Origin: a virus
Strand: one strand, 5' to 3'
Length of the DNA: 64,000 nt
Virus record (IMG/VR): IMGVR_UViG_3300034073_002480
Span: 62,001-126,000 of that record
Shown: in pieces, positions 59,332 through 64,000 of the stretch
How the letters are laid out: each line of letters opens with the position of its first letter
How positions within the stretch are numbered: position 1 is the first letter of the stretch
Notes under the pieces: generated by a model
Told to the model about the DNA's origin: nothing
Seen by the model: only the letters and a program-made list of their open reading frames with translations
Database searches by the model: none
Translations under genes and position numbers: made by a program

Positions 59332-61638
59332 TTATGCTTCTGTGTATTTGATCTCAATGTCAAAAGCCTTGTAGAAAGACTCTAATAACCGAAACCAAGT
59401 AGGATGTGGTTGGTTGTCTACCATAAGACCTAACCGAGCAGGGTTGAACAAATCTTGGACTTCCTCTACTTTAAAAGTAGGATTAGTACGTTTCAACATA
59501 TCTTTCTGTTGGTTAGGGGTAAGACACTCCCATGTCTCATCAGATACAAGCTTCTGAGTATACAAACGTAGTAAAACATGGCGGAGTTCCAACCAAGTTT
59601 GTTTTGTTGCGTCACCTAAAGAGCCTATGACTATCCCTTTCAGATATTCATATATGACAGGTAAAGATACAGGTTGGAGATTTTTACTGTCACAGAAAAC
59701 AGGCGACCCGCAACGTACAGTCTGCTTCGCCATAAATTTGATGTGGTCTTCCACCGTGTATTTATTACGATTTTGCTTCACACCAGATTTTTTTGTCTTT
59801 GGTGTTTCGAGTTGCAACCATTCTGCATGATTTTTCTGTAACCACTTATGGCATCGTGTTACAATCTCGTTGTAGTCCTTAAGCAACAGCAAACAGTCAG
59901 GGTTTGTTTGGAGTTCTACTATCGGTGTATAACTGTCAATAATTCTACGGAACATAGGATTGAAGTCACCACGACCATTTACAGACCCTAATACACCATT
60001 CTGGTATCGCAAGTCACAAGCGGAAAAAGCACGACAAGCTGCTTGGATCTCTCTTGTTTTGTCAAGAGGATCAGCCAATAAGCGTAGTATATGTTTGCCT
60101 TTTTGTCTTACGACAGTTTTATAGTTGTCTACGCGAGAATCGTAATCCTCACACTTGTAAACCGCACCCATAGAAGAGAAATGAGCTTTGCCAAGTAGTA
60201 TAGACTCAGACGACCAGCTACCATCTTTGAGGCGAATATCCATCCATACACGGTTAGTTTTATCTACACTGTTGTTGTACTGTGAACCAGTGTCAGCGTG
60301 TGAAAGACCTCTTGCCGTAGATTGCATTGTGTCCTTTGTATGCTGAATCGCAGCAATACGAAACCTACAAACTGTCTCTTGTACAACAGATTTGCCGTTC
60401 TGTGTTAACAACGAACCATCAGGTCGCAGTTTGTGGATTAGTGCTACAAAAGAGTCGCTATACCCACCATTAAACATCTGCGCTTGAAAACCTTCAAAGC
60501 CATTGCGTACTTTGTACTTAGGCTCTTGCTTCTCTACATGTTGTGGCTTCTCTGTCCTTGACAGAAAATGTGTAGTATATTTTGCAGTTGTTGGGTTGTA
60601 GGACTGAATTGAACAGAATGACCATAGATGGTTTGCCACAGGTTTATCTGCAAGAACCATTTCAATGCGAGTTACATCAATATCAACACCATCTTCTGTT
60701 GTGTACTTAGCCGCAGTGTGTTCTGGGACATAAGGTAGATAAAAGAGTTCTTGGTTGAAAACCTCTTGCTTTTCTGTAGCGTTGTATTCCAACGGTGAGG
60801 ATGACTTACGACTATTGGTATTTAACGCTGCTCTGCCACGTATAACCAAAGTCTCTTTCTTGGAAACCCGTAGTTCGTTTTTGTTGTTGAGTGTTGGGTG
60901 GTCAGCAGGGTTGTACACAACCTTTGGCAACCAATCTACTTTGATAAGAAGTGGTGTGTCAAGAGGAATAGGATTTTGTAACTCGAACTCCTTGTTAATA
61001 GACTGCAACCATTCTGTAATAGGTTGTTCTGAGAGCCAATTTGTATAGGCTTCGGGGTCAATGTGATCTGCTTGTCTTACCTTTTGGTCACGTACATCTT
61101 GACCATTGAACACCAACCTATGCTCCACAAGTGTGTTGTCATCTTGGAGAGGTACAATGACATCCTCAACCGTAGAAGATAAAGGTTGTGGTTCATCGAC
61201 AATTTCTACTTGTGGTTTTTTGGACTCCACGAAATACAACCATTGTTGTTTTGCTGCTGTATCATTGGACACATTGACAGTGAAACCCATGTTAGCTTTG
61301 TAGAAATCAAAGAACTCATCTGCAAGTTCTGGGTATTCCTTCAAAGCAGCAAAAATAAGTTTCTTACAACCTTTGTCAGAGTCAACAGGGAAGTCAATAA
61401 TAGGTACAGCAGGTTTTTCTTCTACGGTCTGTACTGTTGCTTCCTGTGTTTGCTCTTGTTCTACAAATAACAACCATTGTTGGTAGCTTGTTTCATTGGA
61501 AGCTCTTGAAAATGGTTGTCCAGTATTCTGTTTGTAAAAATCAAAAAATTGTTGTTTAGTTTCAGGATGATCTGTTAAATGAAACTGCACAAGCTTCTTA
61601 GCACCTTGGATACCGTTAGGGAAGTCAATTGTAGGCAT
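59332..61638 (-). CDS. Large protein with duplicated N-terminal module, 768 aa
   Basis: Residues about 3-60 ('TIDFPNGIQGAKKLVQF...FFDFYKQNTGQPF...QWLLFVE') and 80-140 ('IIDFPVDSDKGCKKLIF...FFDFYKANMGFTV...QWLYFVE') are two copies of one helical module. The remaining about 600 residues are unfamiliar, with no recognised enzyme motif. A terminator lies on each side, so it forms its own transcription unit. Its size and separate control suggest an important role, perhaps virion-associated; this is a guess. Confidence 0.75.
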   Translation of the reverse strand: MPTIDFPNGIQGAKKLVQFHLTDHPETKQQFFDFYKQNTGQPFSRASNETSYQQWLLFVEQEQTQEATVQTVEEKPAVPIIDFPVDSDKGCKKLIFAALKEYPELADEFFDFYKANMGFTVNVSNDTAAKQQWLYFVESKKPQVEIVDEPQPLSSTVEDVIVPLQDDNTLVEHRLVFNGQDVRDQKVRQADHIDPEAYTNWLSEQPITEWLQSINKEFELQNPIPLDTPLLIKVDWLPKVVYNPADHPTLNNKNELRVSKKETLVIRGRAALNTNSRKSSSPLEYNATEKQEVFNQELFYLPYVPEHTAAKYTTEDGVDIDVTRIEMVLADKPVANHLWSFCSIQSYNPTTAKYTTHFLSRTEKPQHVEKQEPKYKVRNGFEGFQAQMFNGGYSDSFVALIHKLRPDGSLLTQNGKSVVQETVCRFRIAAIQHTKDTMQSTARGLSHADTGSQYNNSVDKTNRVWMDIRLKDGSWSSESILLGKAHFSSMGAVYKCEDYDSRVDNYKTVVRQKGKHILRLLADPLDKTREIQAACRAFSACDLRYQNGVLGSVNGRGDFNPMFRRIIDSYTPIVELQTNPDCLLLLKDYNEIVTRCHKWLQKNHAEWLQLETPKTKKSGVKQNRNKYTVEDHIKFMAKQTVRCGSPVFCDSKNLQPVSLPVIYEYLKGIVIGSLGDATKQTWLELRHVLLRLYTQKLVSDETWECLTPNQQKDMLKRTNPTFKVEEVQDLFNPARLGLMVDNQPHPTWFRLLESFYKAFDIEIKYTEA

Positions 61639-61658
61639 TGGTAATCTCCACTTTGGGG

Positions 61659-61687
61659 ATAAAAAGTGAAGGTGGTCAAACCTTCAC
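61659..61687 (-). terminator. Terminator after the 232-aa gene
   Basis: Minus strand: GTGAAGGT/ACCTTCAC (61687-61680 and 61673-61666), six-base loop, then TTTTTAT. A further hairpin GTGCAG/CTGCAC near 61747-61766 lies between it and the stop at 61775. Confidence 0.85.
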
Positions 61688-61774
61688 GGAAAAACAGGAC
61701 AAAAACAATAATGTGTTGATGTAGAGGTGACTAAGCTCTTGAGAGTGCAGTGTAACAACTGCACAATCAGGGGT

Positions 61775-62473
61775 CTAGTTCTTTTCTTGACTACGGAGTC
61801 TATTATACTCCGACAGATAAGTGTTACCAAATAAGCGGCGATACTCATCTTTGGTGTTGAGGAACTGCTCCTCAAACCACTCCAAAAATACAGGTGTGTA
61901 GTTAGAGTCACCGATTGCAATCAGATGCAACAGAAGCGAGATAGTAGGGTTGGACAGGAACGAATGTTGCTGGTTGAGTTCTACAATAGCATTGAACACT
62001 GATGCGTAGTCAGTGATGATTATATCCTTAAAAGTCTGTGTCAAGTTGTAGGTAATAGATGTTGGTAATACATAATCCTTGCCAATTCTGATAGCTGACT
62101 CTGCTGTTGTTTCCCAACTGTCTTCTACAATGAAAGTGTCATCTTCAGTGTTGTGTACGATTTTGTACTGCCCGATCAACTTGTAGCCTATGTCAGACAT
62201 CTTTTTTGATGCTGTAGCTTCTACTGTGCGCTTACCGTCTAGTGAACGGATACTGATTTTATCAGGTTGTGTAACAGTATAGTTAGTGTCTACTAGCACT
62301 GCAAAGTTCAAAGTGTGGATTGTTTCACCATCATTTTCTTCTACGGTTGACTCAATGCGAAAAGGTAGTGAACCTGCACTTTTAGCGTTATTAGGATCGT
62401 GGTAATTAACAAGAAAAGCAACAGGCTTTGTGAGTTTTTGCTTGTCGTTGAATGAAAGTTTTGTGACTGCCAT
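61775..62473 (-). CDS. Hypothetical protein, 232 aa
   Basis: Starts MAVTKLSFNDKQKLT; the first half is beta-rich, the second helical. Like the 768-aa protein it is a single-gene unit, with a TATAAT at 62521-62526 upstream and a strong terminator downstream. No family recognised. Confidence 0.7.
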   Translation of the reverse strand: MAVTKLSFNDKQKLTKPVAFLVNYHDPNNAKSAGSLPFRIESTVEENDGETIHTLNFAVLVDTNYTVTQPDKISIRSLDGKRTVEATASKKMSDIGYKLIGQYKIVHNTEDDTFIVEDSWETTAESAIRIGKDYVLPTSITYNLTQTFKDIIITDYASVFNAIVELNQQHSFLSNPTISLLLHLIAIGDSNYTPVFLEWFEEQFLNTKDEYRRLFGNTYLSEYNRLRSQEKN

Positions 62474-62694
62474 ATTTTTGTTCTGCCCTTAGATGGTTTT
62501 GTACGGTAATCACCACTGAAATTATACTGATTTTAGATTTATTTCTAGTGGTTTGTGTGCTATAATAATGAGCGAAAGTGAGTGAGTGAACCTGATAAGG
62601 CTTGTTTAAAGTTTTATCAGGTGAGTAAATAAACGGTGGTTTGTGTAACAAAGCTTCGGAAATACGAGTGCCATTGGTGTGTCTACTTTTGTTA
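62474..62694. promoter_or_regulatory. Intergenic region with two opposed TATAAT elements and a hairpin
   Basis: No gene is seen. A minus-strand TATAAT (62521-62526) suits the 61775-62473 gene. On the plus strand TGTGCTATAAT (62556-62566) precedes a perfect stem CCTGATAA/TTATCAGG (62591-62598/62614-62621) with GAGT repeats in front. The plus-strand element has no gene downstream, so a short RNA is possible. Confidence 0.5.
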
Positions 62695-63099
62695 TCAACT
62701 TAAAGTAAGTTTTGCCCAGTTGTCTAGTAAACCATTTTGTTGAGCTTTCACTAAAATAGCTGCTTGTGTAGTTGCAGTGATTGCAATGTTTTTCTGTTTA
62801 AGTTCAGTAATTGTTTCATCTAAATCTCCAAGTGAAACAGATTGTTCCACAAGAAAACCGAAATCAGCGCAATAACTACCTTGAGGTAAATCCAAAGCTT
62901 CGTCAAAACCGTGTTTAGTAGAATCCCAAACTGTAACCTTTTGCTTCACAAAAGGTAGTTCTAAAGATATAAGCTCAGCATCTGTTAAATCAGCCATAGA
63001 ACGTAAAAGAGAAGCAAGGTTGGAGGCAACAGGTGATTTTACGTTAGAAGCTAACTCAGCCCACTCTGTAAGCTCTGCTGACATAATGTTTGGTTTCAT
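62695..63099 (-). CDS. Hypothetical protein, 134 aa
   Basis: Starts MKPNIMSAELTEWAE; 'SLLRSMADLTDAELISLELP' includes a motif variant. Helical C-terminus. No family recognised. Confidence 0.65.
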   Translation of the reverse strand: MKPNIMSAELTEWAELASNVKSPVASNLASLLRSMADLTDAELISLELPFVKQKVTVWDSTKHGFDEALDLPQGSYCADFGFLVEQSVSLGDLDETITELKQKNIAITATTQAAILVKAQQNGLLDNWAKLTLS

Positions 63100-63101
63100 G
63101 T

Positions 63102-63209
63102 TTACTCATCCTTATTTATATTGCTAAACACTTCAATTGTCTGTCCCAATACTAGAATAATTAAAGGACTACACACAAACAAAGTTACTAAAACGACTAA
63201 AGTTGTCAT
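63102..63209 (-). CDS. Membrane micro-protein, 35 aa
   Basis: MTTLVVLVTLFVCSP, one membrane span and a short acidic tail. It lies directly upstream of 62695-63099. Confidence 0.5.
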   Translation of the reverse strand: MTTLVVLVTLFVCSPLIILVLGQTIEVFSNINKDE

Positions 63210-63229
63210 TACCTTGTTTTTGTTTTGCT

Positions 63230-63545
63230 GGACTACCCCTATCCCTGCTGTTGTTGTAGCAAGTTACCGACTTTGGCACGGTTACAGATAACTCAATTCT
63301 GTAGTTAGGTTACAGCAATCTCTTAGTTCGCAGCTACTTTAGCTTTGACAGGTCGTAAGCAGTGACAAGCGAAGACGCTGTGTGATTTACAACCGTGAGA
63401 TCCGAAAGAACTACTTACCACTCGCTGTATGACAGCCACCTGTAACTCTTTAACAGGTCGGTATTGAGGGTTGGCGCGTTACCGCTACCTTTCACCCGTT
63501 GGGCTTTGCTCTTTGCTTGCCCTCTCTCGATGTAACTAATATAAA
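63230..63545. ncRNA. Hairpin-rich, less AT-rich noncoding stretch
   Basis: No reading frame of note. Hairpins: GCTGT/ACAGC (63424-63428/63432-63436), ACCTGT/ACAGGT (63438-63443/63453-63458) and a GGGC/GCCC pair near 63500-63522. Base composition is visibly less AT-rich than the neighbours. It may be a structured RNA or a replication/packaging site; strand is undecided. From 63546 to 63725 the sequence is AT-rich with a repeated CTATATATAG and nothing else seen. Confidence 0.4.
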
Positions 63546-63726
63546 CTGATGACTAGAGAATAGCAAGCATTTTGTTAATACTGTAATAATTAGAAATGTT
63601 TGGTAATTTTTACTTATGATTGCAAGAAATTTTAGGGATTTTAGTAATGATTTTTGGGCTTTCAGCGCTTTGTAAATTCAAAATGATCTCTTATATATAG
63701 ATATGCAAACAACAGCCTAGCAAGCA

Positions 63727-63762
63727 ATAAAAAAGCGCTTTACATTCAATCGTAAAGCGCTC
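63727..63762 (-). terminator. Strong rho-independent terminator
   Basis: Minus strand: AGCGCTTTAC/GTAAAGCGCT, a perfect 10-bp stem (63761-63752 and 63743-63734) with an eight-base loop, then TTTTTTATT. It ends the unit containing 63786-64000 and isolates it from the noncoding stretch. Confidence 0.92.
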
Positions 63763-63785
63763 GATCATCTATATATAGTGCAAAA

Positions 63786-64000
63786 TCAAACAGGCAAAGA
63801 AACTCGTTTAATTTTCCCTAAAAAGTCAGTTTGTGCCTGAGCAGCTATATTTTGATAAACTGCTTGTTGTTGTTTTTCAATTTCTGCCAGAACTGCATCT
63901 AAACCACGTTCTAGAGCAGCTAATCTTCTCTGTTTTGTTCGTTCTGACTGGTTATGTCGTTCAATGGCAGCAGCTTGTTGTGCTGCTTTTGCAACAGCAA
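63786..64000 (-). CDS. Coiled-coil protein, N-terminus beyond the window
   Basis: The last 70 residues of a gene entering from the right: alanine/glutamine/arginine-rich coiled coil ('AVAKAAQQAAAIERH', 'EIEKQQQAVYQ') ending 'KIKRVSLPV'. Followed by a strong terminator. Function cannot be told from this part. Confidence 0.75.
   Translation of the reverse strand, partial: AVAKAAQQAAAIERHNQSERTKQRRLAALERGLDAVLAEIEKQQQAVYQNIAAQAQTDFLGKIKRVSLPV

Larger units (their letters stand above)
326..63010. repeat. Interspersed ~16-bp motif ACCRTAGAARARAAGG, about 80 copies
   Basis: Copies found by eye; left ends are approximate. As ACCRTAG... on the plus strand: 995, 8908, 9878, 11189, 13486, 14054, 15190, 17960, 19464, 21196, 22861, 24558, 25849, 26735, 27581, 28335, 29115, 29873, 31992, 33691, 35171, 36860, 38593, 39363, 40025, 41358, 44348, 45318, 46277, 47406, 48525, 49884, 51730, 53164, 53937, 55619, 55691, 56624, 58077, 58846, 60166, 61168, 62993. 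As the complement: 326, 1567, 4275, 6839, 7088, 11242, 12823, 14153, 15227, 15501, 21158, 23604, 24899, 25640, 25675, 27440, 29349, 30051, 30550, 30808, 31500, 33716, 36110, 37892, 38147, 39545, 41588, 45240, 47619, 47960, 49269, 49641, 51645, 54449, 55964, 56658, 57617, 58617, 61411, 62331. Most are inside genes. The best-kept core is CCRTAGAA followed by purines. Confidence 0.85.

Noticed and set aside
326-62350. Reading the recurrent V-E-E-K / I-E-E-K peptide as a protein motif
   Set aside because: The same DNA string gives P-F-S-S-T-V, P-S-F-L-R or S-L-L-W in other frames and strands, so the peptide is a by-product of the DNA motif.
326-62350. The interspersed motif as a CRISPR array or dispersed CRISPR repeats
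   Set aside because: Copies are not regularly spaced, no spacers are seen, no cas genes are present, and copies lie inside conserved genes such as nrdA and the polymerase.
63230-63545. tmRNA or RNase P RNA
   Set aside because: None of the conserved core strings I know for these RNAs could be found on either strand.
1-64000. Cyanobacterial HIP1 (GCGATCGC) sites
   Set aside because: I did not notice any; if the host is a cyanobacterium this phage appears to avoid HIP1. Not confirmed by a full search.

Overview
This is an AT-rich, densely packed stretch of a large double-stranded DNA phage (or phage-like) genome, open at both ends. Nearly every gene lies on the minus strand. Genes abut or overlap by ATGA, GTGA or TAATG, and most products are under 150 residues. 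The gene at 16874-17692 matches a protein type I know mainly from filamentous cyanobacteria ('GIEF...SGLARLCGV' N-terminus), so a cyanobacterial host is my best guess; this rests on family recall, not a search. No capsid, portal, terminase or tail gene was recognised, so the full genome must be considerably larger.

Layout (transcription runs right to left). 1-8.6 kb: small unknown genes, an Hsp20-like chaperone, an adenine-type methyltransferase, ThyX and a TIM-barrel protein. 8.6-15.8 kb: nucleotide supply (dUTPase, SLOG-type protein, class Ia ribonucleotide reductase NrdB/NrdA). 16.8-26 kb: replication core (cyanobacterial-type DNA-binding protein, family A DNA polymerase, RecA-fold helicase, DnaG-like primase, PD-(D/E)XK nuclease). 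26-32 kb: an RNA ligase and many small genes. 32-36 kb: a tRNA-CAU with a hairpin-rich leader, SSB, a candidate Acb2/Tad1-type nucleotide-signal sponge behind a consensus promoter, and a Sak4-like ATPase. 36-42 kb: DUF551-like paralogs, a nucleotidyltransferase and a metallophosphoesterase. 42-46 kb: a free-standing GIY-YIG endonuclease on the plus strand beside a PRTRC-like ubiquitin-type cassette (small putative Ubl, JAMM protease, PRTRC-B-like protein, ThiF/E1). 45.8-46.6 kb: a noncoding region holding two diverged copies of a structured element. 46.6-58 kb: RNA repair and tRNA genes (P-loop kinase, second RNA ligase, CCA-adding-type enzyme, Thg1-like enzyme) plus large unknown proteins. 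58-64 kb: a HigA-like antitoxin, a 768-aa protein with a duplicated N-terminal module, terminators and a second structured noncoding stretch.

The most striking signal is not a gene. A roughly 16-bp motif (ACCRTAGAARARAAGG or its complement) occurs about 80 times across the window. It lies mostly inside coding sequence, in both orientations about equally and in all reading frames, so it is selected as DNA (or RNA) and not as a peptide. In four intergenic places it sits between a terminator hairpin and the next start codon. Its function is unknown.

Together the genes describe a phage that makes its own dNTPs, replicates with its own polymerase, helicase and primase, repairs or protects tRNA, and probably counters host signalling defences. 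It also carries a ubiquitin-like conjugation/deconjugation cassette of unknown target. All functional names come from motif reading without a database search.
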